Counted from the first letter of the stretch, positions 8,056 to 17,248 are shown. The stretch is DNA of 64,000 nucleotides from JAWPMT01 sp965267435 (GCA_965267435.1 OZ253960.1:1922001-1986000), one strand, 5' to 3'. Notes: generated by a model not told the origin, from the sequence alone. Numbers and translations: made by a program.

Positions 8056-9174
8056 ATGAACAGACGTAACTGGCTCCGAAAAACTACTGGCGCAGGCATC
8101 GCTTCCATGCTCGCTGCCCCCGCCCTCGCCTCCAAGCTCACAGAGGAAGAAATCATCAAGTTCAACCCACGGCCGCTCGAAGACCTGATTCGGTTGAGCT
8201 CCAACGAAAACCCTTATGGCCCCTCGAAGGTCGTGCGTGAAGCCATGATCAATTCATTTGACCATGGGTGCCGCTACCCCTATGGGTATGCTGGCGAACT
8301 GGTGTCGATGATTGCGAAGAAAGAAGGCGTCGGAGAGAATAACATTGTGCTCGTCGGTGGCTCGACGGAGGGCCTTAAAGTGGCAGGTATCACTTTCACC
8401 GAAGGTGGTGGTGAAATCATAGCAGGTCGCCCGACATTCCTCTCTATGATGACCTACGCCAAGCAATGGGGCGCAGACATCAACTGGGTGGATGTTGACG
8501 AAAACCAGGTTTACGACGTCAACGAAATCGAAAAGCGAATTTCGGACAAGACGAAATTGATTTTCCTCTGCAACCCTAACAACCCAACCTCCACGTTGCT
8601 CCCCGCGGATCAACTCAGGGACTTCTGCAGTACTGCCGCAAAGAAGACGATCGTCTTCAGCGATGAGGCATATTACGATTTCATCGAGGAACCCAACTAC
8701 CCTTCGATGGTGGACCTCGTAAAGCAGGGTGAAGATGTGATTGTATCACGCACATTCTCGAAAGTCTACGGACTCGCTGGCCTCCGCATTGGCTACCTGA
8801 TCGCCAAACCGGAACTGGCCAATAAGCTCCAGAAGCGGGTAGTGGCATTCACAAACGTGCTAGCGATCAAAGCCGCGATCGCTGCGCTGAAGGACGACGA
8901 GTTCTACCAATTCAGCCTGCAGAAAACGAAGGAAGGTAAGCAGCTCATGAAGCAAACCTTCGATGACATGGGGCTTGAGTACGTCCCTTCCCATACCAAC
9001 TTCATGTTCTTCAAGACAGGAATGGAGATCGCAGATTTCCAGGCCAAGATGCGCGACCAAGGTGTGCAGGTAGGCCGCCCCTTCCCTCCTTTCAGGAATT
9101 GGTGTCGAATCAGCACAGGTACCATCGAAGAGGTCGAGCGCTTCAATACAGGGCTTAGGCAGGTATTGGGGTAA
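8056..9174 (+). CDS. class I/II aminotransferase, HisC-like, with Tat signal
   Basis: 372 residues of the fold-type I PLP aminotransferase family, closest in appearance to histidinol-phosphate aminotransferases (SSNENPYGPS near residue 50, NPNNPTST near 174, SDEAYYDF near 203, PLP lysine K236 in SRTFSKVYGLAGLRIGY). Unlike cytosolic HisC it begins MNRRNWLRKTTGAGIASMLA, a twin-arginine motif plus hydrophobic segment with an AxA-like site, so folded export with PLP bound is predicted. No his genes are nearby, so histidine biosynthesis is unlikely. The substrate is not known. A TATCTTTA box about 30 bp upstream may be the -7 element. Confidence 0.85.
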   Translation: MNRRNWLRKTTGAGIASMLAAPALASKLTEEEIIKFNPRPLEDLIRLSSNENPYGPSKVVREAMINSFDHGCRYPYGYAGELVSMIAKKEGVGENNIVLVGGSTEGLKVAGITFTEGGGEIIAGRPTFLSMMTYAKQWGADINWVDVDENQVYDVNEIEKRISDKTKLIFLCNPNNPTSTLLPADQLRDFCSTAAKKTIVFSDEAYYDFIEEPNYPSMVDLVKQGEDVIVSRTFSKVYGLAGLRIGYLIAKPELANKLQKRVVAFTNVLAIKAAIAALKDDEFYQFSLQKTKEGKQLMKQTFDDMGLEYVPSHTNFMFFKTGMEIADFQAKMRDQGVQVGRPFPPFRNWCRISTGTIEEVERFNTGLRQVLG

Positions 9175-9255
9175 GTGGTTTTGAGATTGGAGAATTTTGA
9201 ATTCTGAGTTTGGAGTTCTGGAGTTTCAGTTTAGAGTTCGGAGTCAGGCTAGACG
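9175..9255 (+). repeat. degenerate G/T-rich short repeats before the patatin gene
   Basis: The gap is built from imperfect copies of a GGAGTTT/GAGTT-type word (GAGTTTGGAGTTCTGGAGTT and neighbours). It has no clear hairpin. Such drifting low-complexity words are common between Bacteroidota genes, and I see no specific function. Confidence 0.4.
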
Positions 9256-10125
9256 ATGAGTAAACCCAAAGTAGCCCTCGCCTTGTCCGGTGGTGGTGCC
9301 CGCGGGATTGCACACATAGGCGTTATCCAGGTCCTCCTAGAAAGGGGATACGAAATACACTCGATTGCCGGAACATCCATGGGGTCGCTCGTTGGAGGGA
9401 TATATGCGCTGGGAAAACTCAATGCCTTTACTGACTGGATGCTTCAGCTGGATCGCCGTGAGATCTTTCGTCTGGTGGACTTCACCATCACCGATCAGGG
9501 ATTCATCAAAGGCGACAAAGTCTTCGGGGAAGTCCAGGAATTCATTCCCGACAGTCGGATTGAAGATCTGGCCATCAACTACGTAGCGGTGGCGGCAAAC
9601 CTAACTCAAAGGAAACTGGTCGTATTCCGTGAAGGCAGTGTCTATGATGCCATACGGGCATCTGTCTCGATCCCCACGGTCTTTACACCCGTGCAGAGAG
9701 ATAAGGACCTGCTGGTGGATGGAGGCGTGCTCAACAACCTTCCTCTCGACCTGGTCCACCGGGAAGAGGGCGACTTATTGGTGGCTGTAAATGTCAATGC
9801 AGACATCCCCTATGAGCCCCCAGAGGTGGACGATGAAGAGGAGAAGAAATCCATTTATCAGAAGAAGCTGGATGAGTTTGTCGAATACTTTCAAGGACTA
9901 TTCCCCAAAGACGACAAAACCCGGATGGGTTATTTCGAGCTACTTACCAATACGCTGGAACTCATGATGCAATACCGGGATCGCCGGATGCTCGAGCAAC
10001 ACCCCCCCGATATCTTGATAGAGACGTCTCACGACGCTTGCGATGTGTTTGATTTCTATAAAGCGGAGGAGATGATCGCCGTGGGAAGGATGCAGGCGGA
10101 GCAGGCACTGAACAAAAGCTTATAG
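9256..10125 (+). CDS. patatin-like phospholipase
   Basis: 289 residues. The Ser-Asp dyad of patatins is complete: oxyanion loop GGGARG at 12-17, nucleophile Ser41 in GTSMGS, and Asp155 in DGG. No signal peptide is present, so the protein should be cytosolic or peripherally membrane-bound. It would hydrolyse acyl esters of phospholipids or other lipids. After the catalytic domain a charged stretch (VDDEEEKKS, about 200) and a helical tail follow. It stands alone between two repeat-rich gaps. Confidence 0.92.
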   Translation: MSKPKVALALSGGGARGIAHIGVIQVLLERGYEIHSIAGTSMGSLVGGIYALGKLNAFTDWMLQLDRREIFRLVDFTITDQGFIKGDKVFGEVQEFIPDSRIEDLAINYVAVAANLTQRKLVVFREGSVYDAIRASVSIPTVFTPVQRDKDLLVDGGVLNNLPLDLVHREEGDLLVAVNVNADIPYEPPEVDDEEEKKSIYQKKLDEFVEYFQGLFPKDDKTRMGYFELLTNTLELMMQYRDRRMLEQHPPDILIETSHDACDVFDFYKAEEMIAVGRMQAEQALNKSL

Positions 10126-10138
10126 ATTTCAGGTTTCA

Positions 10139-10212
10139 GGTTCAAGGTTCAACGTCTGAGGATGCCTGAATAAGGTTGACCGCTTCGCGACCTGGAACGT
10201 TAAACCTTGAAC
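10139..10212. terminator. imperfect inverted repeat after the patatin gene
   Basis: GGTTCAAGGTTCAACGT (10139-10155) is nearly the reverse complement of 10197-10212 (ACGTTAAACCTTGAAC), with 1-2 mismatches and a 41-nt loop. It sits between convergent genes (9256-10125 and 10260-11189). It may end transcription from both sides, although no T-run is present. The flanking words (TTTCAGGTT, GAACAACGAACAAA) are again low complexity. Confidence 0.35.
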
Positions 10213-10259
10213 ACGGAACAAGAGGAAAGAACAACGAACAAAAAACAGCTAGCACATAG

Positions 10260-11189
10260 CTATTGATCCATGTCGAAATACTTCAGACACCTCAACGCCC
10301 GTAGGGTATTCCATCGACTCGGCTCGCCTGCCTTCTCCATCACAAAGTGGGTCTGGCCCGGATAGGGTGCATTCAGTTTCCACTTACCATCCTTGCCTCT
10401 CTTCTTTGTAAGCACATCGATGGCTGGATGCATGCGATCATCCCAGGGTACCTCAGCATATTGGAAATAGTCCAATGCCCTTAAAATGTCATACTTCCAC
10501 CGAGAAGGATATGGCAACCGCAAGAAATCTTTTTTGATCATCCGGCCTGTCCGGTCAGAGAGGAACAATTTGTGAAGTAGGATGAACTCGATACCCGCGG
10601 CTTTTGCTCTCTGGAGCTCGTCCAGCCGGTAGTGATAGCCATTCCTGGTATACTCCGTGATACCTTCCAGGACCGATATTGTGGAGTGCATGGAGCTGTG
10701 AGTCGGCTTGCTGCGATTGGACTGGCAGTTGAAGCCTCCGTCGGGCATCTTTTCATCAATCAGCGCATCCACTATCGACACCAAATCAGTCTCCTTCATG
10801 TGAAAGTACGAGGCATAATTTAGGAACATACCATTCACACACACGTCGCTCTTCTTGATTCCCTCGCTGCTCAGGTTGATACCCCCATCATAAGACTTCT
10901 CAGTGTCCAACACTTTTTGCAGGTACGAGCATACCTCTGTAGTATCTGGCGGCAACTGCAGGTTTTTGAGGTCGAGGATTGTATAGTGTGACGATATCCA
11001 TTTTGGCTCATAGAATCGTTTTCCCCAATGGCCCTTGGCTCGCTGCCGGTCAAGAAACGCCTTGCCCCACCCCTCGTTGGCTATGCGACTCTGTAAATCC
11101 GGACGATCTATTCCCAGTAGATCGCGATGCACCTGGTATTGGATGGCAACATCGGCCTCAAGGAGCCAGCTGATCAAGGGATCGTCCAT
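10260..11189 (-). CDS. alpha/alpha-toroid protein, squalene cyclase/prenyltransferase-like
   Basis: 309 residues, no signal peptide. Repeated helical segments with QW/PFTB-like patterns (DGGINLSSEG, MPDGGFNCQSN, KRGKDGKWKLN) suggest a terpenoid-cyclase/protein-prenyltransferase toroid fold. The catalytic DxDD motif of squalene-hopene cyclases is not seen, and the protein is half the size of a true cyclase. It is therefore probably a non-cyclase relative found as a hypothetical in many soil and marine bacteria. It is monocistronic. The function is unknown. Confidence 0.6.
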   Translation of the reverse strand: MDDPLISWLLEADVAIQYQVHRDLLGIDRPDLQSRIANEGWGKAFLDRQRAKGHWGKRFYEPKWISSHYTILDLKNLQLPPDTTEVCSYLQKVLDTEKSYDGGINLSSEGIKKSDVCVNGMFLNYASYFHMKETDLVSIVDALIDEKMPDGGFNCQSNRSKPTHSSMHSTISVLEGITEYTRNGYHYRLDELQRAKAAGIEFILLHKLFLSDRTGRMIKKDFLRLPYPSRWKYDILRALDYFQYAEVPWDDRMHPAIDVLTKKRGKDGKWKLNAPYPGQTHFVMEKAGEPSRWNTLRALRCLKYFDMDQ

Positions 11190-11507
11190 GACTTCGTGTT
11201 TTCAGGACAATGCTAGCCAGTTGGGCGCCCCTGAACAATGACCAATCTCAGGGAAGAAAGAGACCTGAGCCCTACAAATTTTGTAGTTGAGTTTAAGTCA
11301 GCGGTAAATGAATGAGTTTGGACAGGAACCAAGGGTTTGAATTAGCACCAGGAGCTACCATGTGCTTAACAAAGCAATCCAAGTGAACACAAGTGTTAGC
11401 TGATGACATTCACTTTTCGCTCAATAGTATCCAAAAACCTGTAGGTTGAAATGTATTTGGCAGTAAGATTATCATCACACAAATAACCACACTAAACTGG
11501 TCGTCCT
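11190..11507. other. 318-bp gap between divergent genes
   Basis: No ORF or RNA is evident. The only structure noticed is the small dyad AACCT-GT-AGGTT at 11436-11447, about 60 bp before the sulfatase start, which might be a regulator site. No good TTTG/TAnnTTTG pair was found for either neighbour. Confidence 0.4.
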
Positions 11508-13244
11508 ATGAAAGCATCTAAGACACTGAAAGACTACGGATTTTTGTCATTGCTGATCCTTATTTCACTTCATTGCGGAAGCCCAACCAAAGGAGAGGTC
11601 GAGACAGATACCCGCCCCAACATCATCATTTTCCTCGTCGACGATATGGGTTATGCGGACCTTGGGGCCTATGGCTCGGAGGTCTCAACGCCCAATATTG
11701 ACAGACTTGCCACGAGCGGAGTGCTGTTCTCCAATTATCACACAGCCGCTACTTGTTCGCCAACTAGAAGCATGCTGCTGACTGGCGTCGACAATCACCT
11801 TACCGGAATGGGAAATATGATTGAAATAATGGCTGATAATCAGTTTGATCAGCCGGGTTATGAAGGCATTATGAGCCAAAGCGTCGTGACGCTTCCCACA
11901 TTGCTCAAGGATGCCGGTTACAACACCTACATGGCTGGCAAGTGGCATTTGGGAAAAACCAAAGAAAGCCTGCCCGCCGCCAGGGGATTCACCCGTTCCG
12001 TGGCACTAATGGAAAGCGGTGCAGACAACTGGGAAAAGAAGTCCTACCTGCCCCTGTATGACAACGTCCATTTTTATGAAGACTACGAAGAGATAGATCT
12101 TCCGGATGACTTTTTCTCCTCCGACTATTATGTGAATCGGCTGCAGGAATACATCGAAGCGGACAGGTCTGACCAACGCCAACCGTTCTTTGGTTATGTG
12201 TCCTATCAGGCGCAGCACTATCCTCACCAGGCACCCCAGGAATATATTGACAAATATCTAAGTGTTTATGACGCAGGCTGGGATGAGATCCGAAGGCAAC
12301 GATACGCTCGCCAGGTAGAAAAAGGACTGATGCCTGCGGGGCTCGACCTGAGGCCCAACCCAGTGGCACCCGATTGGGAGTCCCTACCCGAAGAAGAAAA
12401 GAGAATACAGGCGAAGAAAATGGCAGTATATGCCGCGATGTTGGAAAACCTGGATGCCGGAATAGGTCGGATCATGGATTACCTGGAAAGCATTGGTGAG
12501 TTGGACAATACCCTCATCATTCTCAAGTCCGACAATGGTGCAGACAACAACGAACAGGACAAGGCCTTCCCCGATTGGTACGCGCAGAATTTTGACCTTT
12601 CTTATGAAAGTATGGGCCTGAAAGGAAGCTATATGAACTATGGGGCCGGTTGGGCAGGAGCGTCGAGTACCCCTCTGTTTCTATTCAAAGGCTCAGCTTG
12701 GGAAGGAGGCATGCGGGTACCTTTCATCATGTCAGGATTGGATATCCAATCAGGAATTACGACAGACGCCTTTGCCTATGTGAGCGACATCACACCCACG
12801 ATCCTCGAATTGACGGGCGTAGCCCAACCCGGGGCCTCCTATAATGGAAGAGACGTCCACCCTATCACGGGTAACAGCATGCTTGGTTTTCTCAGGGGAG
12901 AAACGAATATCATCCACCCGGCGGATGATGCGGTGTCCTACGAACTCGCTGGCAGTGCAGCTGTGTTCCGGGACGGTTACAAACTCACAAAGAACAACCC
13001 TCCGTTTGGGGACCGCAAATGGAGGCTGTTTCGAAATATGCAAGACCCGACTGAGGTCAACGATCTGTCTGAAGCCGAGCCTGAAATATTCCAGTCGATG
13101 ATCGCCGCATACGAGAAATATGCTCAGGACGTCAAACTGATAGAAGTTCCCGAAGACTACAATCCTGTGCTTCAGGTTCAGAAAAACGTGGCGCGAAACA
13201 AGGCCGAGGAAATCCTCGACAAAGTCCCGGCGACGATCGAATAA
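11508..13244 (+). CDS. arylsulfatase (S1 family), lipoprotein
   Basis: 578 residues. The N-terminus ends in a lipobox (ISLHC-GS), with lipidation at Cys23. Sulfatase hallmarks: metal ligands in FLVDDMGYADLG (about 42-53), the formylglycine motif C83-S-P-T-R in TCSPTRSMLLTG, the GKWHLG motif near 145, and DNGADNNEQD near 345. Cys83 must be converted to formylglycine by a maturase that is not in this window. It cleaves sulfate esters at the cell surface or in the periplasm, with the substrate undetermined. It is followed 6 bp later by a small membrane protein, probably co-transcribed. Confidence 0.93.
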   Translation: MKASKTLKDYGFLSLLILISLHCGSPTKGEVETDTRPNIIIFLVDDMGYADLGAYGSEVSTPNIDRLATSGVLFSNYHTAATCSPTRSMLLTGVDNHLTGMGNMIEIMADNQFDQPGYEGIMSQSVVTLPTLLKDAGYNTYMAGKWHLGKTKESLPAARGFTRSVALMESGADNWEKKSYLPLYDNVHFYEDYEEIDLPDDFFSSDYYVNRLQEYIEADRSDQRQPFFGYVSYQAQHYPHQAPQEYIDKYLSVYDAGWDEIRRQRYARQVEKGLMPAGLDLRPNPVAPDWESLPEEEKRIQAKKMAVYAAMLENLDAGIGRIMDYLESIGELDNTLIILKSDNGADNNEQDKAFPDWYAQNFDLSYESMGLKGSYMNYGAGWAGASSTPLFLFKGSAWEGGMRVPFIMSGLDIQSGITTDAFAYVSDITPTILELTGVAQPGASYNGRDVHPITGNSMLGFLRGETNIIHPADDAVSYELAGSAAVFRDGYKLTKNNPPFGDRKWRLFRNMQDPTEVNDLSEAEPEIFQSMIAAYEKYAQDVKLIEVPEDYNPVLQVQKNVARNKAEEILDKVPATIE

Positions 13245-13250
13245 AGCGCC

Positions 13251-13637
13251 ATGAAGAAGTTCATCGACATCACTATCAAACCAGTATTGATTATTGGTGG
13301 CATTGGCACTGCATTGGCAGGTGCCAATGCCTTTGCTCCGGTCTTTGCTGTGGAAAACATCCATGGAATGACTTGGGTCCAGGACTACACGATCTTCGTC
13401 CAGCATTGGGGGATCATGGTTTGCCTGATGGGGATCTTCATGGTGGCCGCGGCCTATATCGAATCATGGCGCACGCCCATTATACTGTATGGTTTGGTGG
13501 AGAAAGCATTCATGGTGTATCTGGTTGCCACAAATGCCAGTAGCTCCTTCGCTGAGGGTTTCTATTTACCCGCTGGGATGGACACAGCACTGACGATCTA
13601 CTCCATTCTCTATTTTGTCGCCATGAAAAGGTCTTGA
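13251..13637 (+). CDS. four-helix membrane protein downstream of sulfatase
   Basis: 128 residues with four predicted membrane segments (about 8-30, 50-68, 75-92, 105-124). It starts 6 bp after the sulfatase stop, so it is probably in the same transcript. No catalytic residues are obvious, and the general appearance is of a small DoxX/DUF4345-like membrane protein. It is convergent with the DUF2490 gene, leaving 51 bp. The function is unknown. Confidence 0.7.
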   Translation: MKKFIDITIKPVLIIGGIGTALAGANAFAPVFAVENIHGMTWVQDYTIFVQHWGIMVCLMGIFMVAAAYIESWRTPIILYGLVEKAFMVYLVATNASSSFAEGFYLPAGMDTALTIYSILYFVAMKRS

Positions 13638-13688
13638 CGATGTCGTCCCACTTGGTTGGAAGGGTTGCCCCTTCGTAGTCTGTGGGTA

Positions 13689-14441
13689 CTATCCCTCTTC
13701 CTTTACCTGCAGCCGATGGAAGAACCGAAGGCGAAAGATGTTCTGGCTGGTTTGTAGTCCGTCTTCGATAAGGAGACGTGACTGCTGCCGGATATAGTGG
13801 AGTTCGTAACGAAATCCATCAGAAATCCTGTGGCCAAAGGCGGCATGCGTCCTGGCGTTGTTGAGGAAGACCTCCAGGGCCGTTTCGCTATTGAGGACTT
13901 TGAAGCCCTCCCACATGACCTGAAAGTAGAAAGGCCTGCCGCCATCCTTCAACCTGAAGTCCTGGGTCTCCAATCCGATCAGGTATCGAAAACGGCCATT
14001 GAAGTCATCTGGGATGTTCTCATCGCGATAATAGAACCATCGCTGTTCCAGCCGAATCCGATAGAAAAGTTCCACAAAGCCAAAATCCGGCCATTTCACG
14101 TTGACTTCCTCATGGGTACGAAACTCATAAACATTGGCTTCGCTTTCATTGAAGGTGGTGAAGTTGGCCGCCGCAACCGAAACCGACCAAATCTGATTGA
14201 ATCGCCATCGTACATTGGGGCGCACCAGTATCTGATTCCAATCCTGATTGGAGAAGAGACCCCTGACCCCCACGTCCCCACCATAGGTGAACCTTGGCGT
14301 AGATTTGATGGGCACGGTCAGTGCATAATTCGACCATAGCTGAAAGTCAATCTCATTCCTTGACAAGCGAGTTTGCCCAAAGACCAATGTGGGCAGCAAA
14401 ACAACAAGAATCAGTAGACAAAATATCTTTCTTTCACGCAT
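13689..14441 (-). CDS. DUF2490 family protein, predicted outer-membrane barrel
   Basis: 250 residues from the ATG at 14441, which follows AGAGGTGA at good spacing; an upstream TTG at 14462 would hide the signal peptide. The signal peptide (FCLLILVVLLPTLVFG-Q) is followed by alternating aromatic/polar strands (DFQLWSNYALTVPI, LVRPNVRWRFNQIWSVS, VELFYRIRLEQRWFYY) and a terminal aromatic strand, as in the DUF2490 family. It is the last gene of a leftward group with DUF4136, a TetR-like protein, a DUF2860-like barrel, UPF0114 and a sulfatase. A porin-like or scaffold role is inferred. Confidence 0.8.
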   Translation of the reverse strand: MRERKIFCLLILVVLLPTLVFGQTRLSRNEIDFQLWSNYALTVPIKSTPRFTYGGDVGVRGLFSNQDWNQILVRPNVRWRFNQIWSVSVAAANFTTFNESEANVYEFRTHEEVNVKWPDFGFVELFYRIRLEQRWFYYRDENIPDDFNGRFRYLIGLETQDFRLKDGGRPFYFQVMWEGFKVLNSETALEVFLNNARTHAAFGHRISDGFRYELHYIRQQSRLLIEDGLQTSQNIFRLRFFHRLQVKEEG

Positions 14442-14485
14442 CGTGACTTCACCTCTTACCAAGTCGCTAATCTCCTAAATCCTCA

Positions 14486-15073
14486 CTATTTCTGCGGCTT
14501 CACGGGGTATTTTCTCATGATGGCAGCGACCTTCTTGGGGATTCCCTGAGCGCGTTTCTGAGGGTTGTCACTGATGGTTTTCGTACCGATGGCCTGCCAG
14601 ATGAGCTTCTGATCTTCGACGTCGTACATTTCGATCATCAGACTGCCCTCGAGGTACTCGGTTTCGTTGATGACTGTGGTGGAATGCCCCATGCCCCAAC
14701 CCCATCCAGGAGCTCCCATGCCGCGTCGTCCCATTCTTGGGCCACCCATCATCGTGCCGGTGGAGGTTGTATGTGCCGTTTGCTGGGTTCGCTGCTGGGC
14801 CGTAATGAACAAAGAGACGATCACGTCGCCATTCTCTTTCACCGGCTCCATACCGCGCTTTCTACCTTCCTCCACAAAGGCTTGCTCAATTCTTTCGCGA
14901 TCAAAACGATTGAGTAGTTGATCGCTGTCATTGGCCCAGCCGGCAAATTCATACGTCTTGAATTGCGTAAAGTCCTCCGTACCGTCAAAGTCGGATACTA
15001 CCTTGGTAGCGGAGCAGCCCGACAATAGGATCACAGTCAGGATTAAAATGATGTAGTCAGCTTTTACTTTCAT
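14486..15073 (-). CDS. DUF4136 lipoprotein
   Basis: 195 residues. The lipobox LLSGC-S places it as a lipoprotein. The DUF4136 pattern is clear: SDFDGTEDFTQFKTYEFAG after the lipid anchor, then DRERIEQAFVEEGRKRGMEPV and a last strand VEDQKLIWQAIGTKTISDNP. A Gly/Met/Trp-rich insert lies near 110-130 (MGRRGMGAPGWGWGMGH). DUF4136 proteins are common periplasmic lipoproteins of unknown function. It is 8 bp from the TetR-like gene upstream and 45 bp from the DUF2490 gene downstream. Confidence 0.85.
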   Translation of the reverse strand: MKVKADYIILILTVILLSGCSATKVVSDFDGTEDFTQFKTYEFAGWANDSDQLLNRFDRERIEQAFVEEGRKRGMEPVKENGDVIVSLFITAQQRTQQTAHTTSTGTMMGGPRMGRRGMGAPGWGWGMGHSTTVINETEYLEGSLMIEMYDVEDQKLIWQAIGTKTISDNPQKRAQGIPKKVAAIMRKYPVKPQK

Positions 15074-15081
15074 GATTTTGA

Positions 15082-15654
15082 TTAGTTGTCGTTTTCCGCC
15101 AGCAAGAGACGATACTGTCGCTTGACCAGCTTTTCGAATTGTTTATAGTCTTCTTCATACTTTCTGGGATTCACGATTACTTCATTGACAATCGGGCGGA
15201 CCAATTCATTCGTTCGATCCTCGTTGAGGCCCACGATGGGTTCAATCTGTCTGGCACTGCCCTCAACCCACTCCTCGTAGCACTCGTTCCATTCGTCAAT
15301 CAAAGGATGAGCGACAGTCAGCATCTTCGTGTTGCATAGGAACGCGGAGAAATGCGTGCTCATGTACATGCGGATGTACTGCTCGAAGCTTTTGGCATTT
15401 CCAGCATTCTGATCGAGGTAAGCCAGCATTGTCGCTGGCCAGCGCATGAGGACTGTTTGATAGTACCTCAACGGCTCATAAAACACGTCCTGTAGCAAAT
15501 GCCACCTCGTAGCATCTCTTGTCTGCTCCCTGTCCAGACTCCAGTTGATGTCTGAAAGCGCCAGGAACCCAGAGACCAGTAGTGAGTAGTAATCCTCTCT
15601 ATGCCCGGGAAACTCCCCTTTCAACACGGCTATTATGGTTTCTTCTGCTAGCAT
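15082..15654 (-). CDS. divergent TetR-like protein with degenerate HTH (paralogue of 19132-19752)
   Basis: 190 residues. The C-terminal third matches the protein at 19132-19752 (I-x-GL-x-x-x-R-x-(6)-IVNE-x-V-x-x-P-x-KY, then EKLV-x-RQY-x-LLLAE). The N-terminal part (FPGHREDYYSLLVSGFLALS, then TRWHLLQDVFYEPLRYYQ) aligns with the TetR helix-turn-helix of the paralogue but has lost the usual small and polar residues of the recognition helix. DNA binding is therefore uncertain. It may act as a partner or ligand-binding homologue. It lies between a DUF2860-like barrel and a DUF4136 lipoprotein on the same strand. Confidence 0.6.
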   Translation of the reverse strand: MLAEETIIAVLKGEFPGHREDYYSLLVSGFLALSDINWSLDREQTRDATRWHLLQDVFYEPLRYYQTVLMRWPATMLAYLDQNAGNAKSFEQYIRMYMSTHFSAFLCNTKMLTVAHPLIDEWNECYEEWVEGSARQIEPIVGLNEDRTNELVRPIVNEVIVNPRKYEEDYKQFEKLVKRQYRLLLAENDN

Positions 15655-15702
15655 TTTGCAATAGGTAGGCCATAAGTCCCTTAACGGCTCTCGGTTAGTC
15701 AG

Positions 15703-16743
15703 TTATCGTTTTAAATGTCGCCAGGCCACGCCTACGATGAACGAATTGATTGCTCCATCAAAAAAGTCGACATTGAAATCTTCTACGTAGTACTCCCCGG
15801 TGGCCGTCAGGCTGAGGACACCGTTTTCCAATTTTTTGAAGGGCATGATGATGCTCAAAGCGCCTCCATATCTGTCCACCGACAGTATTTCGTCGTACAC
15901 GGGATGGGCCGCTCTCCCCTCCCGCAGGCCATAGCCTCCAACAACGCTCACAATGAGTCGAGGCGTCCGATAAAAATAAATCATCCGGGTCGTCCATCCC
16001 TCATTCGCCATGGCTCTTCCGTTGTGGTCGTCATAGATGTACCTGATCAATGGTTCGATCCGGTGCTTCCTACCAAAGTCAATTCGGTACAAGGCCTGAA
16101 ATCGGTACACAACTCCGTCGCGATTAAGCAATGGCAAGTCAGAAGCCACCAAGCGTCCCTGATCCAGCAACCACTGCCCACTTTGCTCCTCATCATGCCT
16201 ATACCATCTGGTGGTGGCAGTGAGTTCCAAACCCGATCGTAATATTCGCCCCCATCGAAGACGGAGACCTCGAAACGTGAGCAACGTCTTGAAGCGATCT
16301 TCTCCCTCAACATAGGGATCAGCCCAAAATTTCAACTCCAGGGGCGTCAACAACACTGCCAATGCAATAATGCTTGAATCTCTTAGCTCCTGTCTTACGC
16401 CTAGACCATACGGCACATCCAGGCGTAGTAGATCTTCCAGACGATTGCCGAAATGGATTTGGGTTCGCGACTTATCAAATGTATAGTTGATTTCCCCGAC
16501 TACGCCGAGACCGAAGGATCCCTTCGTCCCAGATTCATCATTGATCGAAGCAATGTTGGCGTGCCCCACCACTCCCCACAATGGAGGTCCAGTGACGAGG
16601 ACATTGCTCTTCACATTGAAGTAGCTGGGTGCAACCAGCAAATAGCCGCTCCACCCAGAAGAAGATGGGATATCATCCTGGGCTTGTGCCTTGGCACAGG
16701 CCAAAGCGAGTAGGACGGCAAGCAGTGTCCGTATTCGGCTCAT
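15703..16743 (-). CDS. predicted outer-membrane protein, DUF2860-like
   Basis: 346 residues. A signal peptide (TLLAVLLALACAKAQA-QDD) is followed by SGWSGYLLVAPSYFNVKSN, which resembles the start of DUF2860 proteins. The rest has many amphipathic strands and ends in IVGVAWRHLKR, compatible with a beta barrel. Family assignment is by eye and moderate. It lies 48 bp upstream of the TetR-like gene and 16 bp downstream of the UPF0114 gene, suggesting one transcript with the sulfatase at 17328-18887. Possible roles are uptake of a sulfated or desulfated lipid-like substrate; this is inference. Confidence 0.6.
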   Translation of the reverse strand: MSRIRTLLAVLLALACAKAQAQDDIPSSSGWSGYLLVAPSYFNVKSNVLVTGPPLWGVVGHANIASINDESGTKGSFGLGVVGEINYTFDKSRTQIHFGNRLEDLLRLDVPYGLGVRQELRDSSIIALAVLLTPLELKFWADPYVEGEDRFKTLLTFRGLRLRWGRILRSGLELTATTRWYRHDEEQSGQWLLDQGRLVASDLPLLNRDGVVYRFQALYRIDFGRKHRIEPLIRYIYDDHNGRAMANEGWTTRMIYFYRTPRLIVSVVGGYGLREGRAAHPVYDEILSVDRYGGALSIIMPFKKLENGVLSLTATGEYYVEDFNVDFFDGAINSFIVGVAWRHLKR

Positions 16744-16759
16744 TGCGCGTTTGTTAGAA

Positions 16760-17248
16760 CTAGGAATCTCCTTTTTCCTTTGGTTCGGTCATTTTCATAA
16801 ATAAAACCAGGGCACCGATCAGCAACGCAATGCCTGCGCCGGCATAGAAGATATTGATCGGATCTTGCGCCTCGACCGCATCTCCGAGGAAACTCACAGC
16901 AGAGGCGGCGATTATTACACCGATGATTTTGTTTTCGAGGTCCGCTAGCTTTTCAATGCGAATGCGCTTCAGAATAAGCACCTCCTCCTGCGAGATAAAA
17001 AGCTTGTAGAAGCCTACGGCCGTGATATAGCCCAGTGCGCCCACGAGAAACAAATCGATCGTCTCGATCACTGTGATCGTCATGAGTTTCGCGGCCTTTG
17101 CACTGAATTCCCCCTGCTGAAAGAGCTCCCAGCCATCCACAATGATGACACCAAACCCCATGACTACGACACCCACCGTCAGCAGTAGCGAACCTATCAC
17201 AGGCAACACCAGAAGGAACCTGGAAATCGACAGTAAATTCTTTAACAT
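16760..17248 (-). CDS. UPF0114 (YqhA-like) membrane protein
   Basis: 162 residues. The order of segments fits UPF0114/YqhA: an N-terminal membrane helix (FLLVLPVIGSLLLTVGVVVM), a second and third helix around IETIDLFLVGALGYITAVGFYKLFI, the cytosolic IRIEKLADLENKIIGVI stretch, and a final helix. The family is widespread and of unknown function, with an acid-related role suggested for some relatives. It is 79 bp after the sulfatase gene in the same direction. Confidence 0.88.
   Translation of the reverse strand: MLKNLLSISRFLLVLPVIGSLLLTVGVVVMGFGVIIVDGWELFQQGEFSAKAAKLMTITVIETIDLFLVGALGYITAVGFYKLFISQEEVLILKRIRIEKLADLENKIIGVIIAASAVSFLGDAVEAQDPINIFYAGAGIALLIGALVLFMKMTEPKEKGDS

Noticed and set aside
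9175..9255. Short G/T-rich words as a specific regulatory array
   Set aside because: The words drift continuously, with no fixed unit or spacing; similar drift occurs after the patatin gene.
12750..13406. 218-codon minus-strand frame opposite the sulfatase
   Set aside because: Shadow of the sulfatase coding strand, no start context, composition unlike a protein.
14442..14462. TTG start extending the DUF2490 protein
   Set aside because: The ATG at 14441 has a Shine-Dalgarno and begins directly before the signal peptide.
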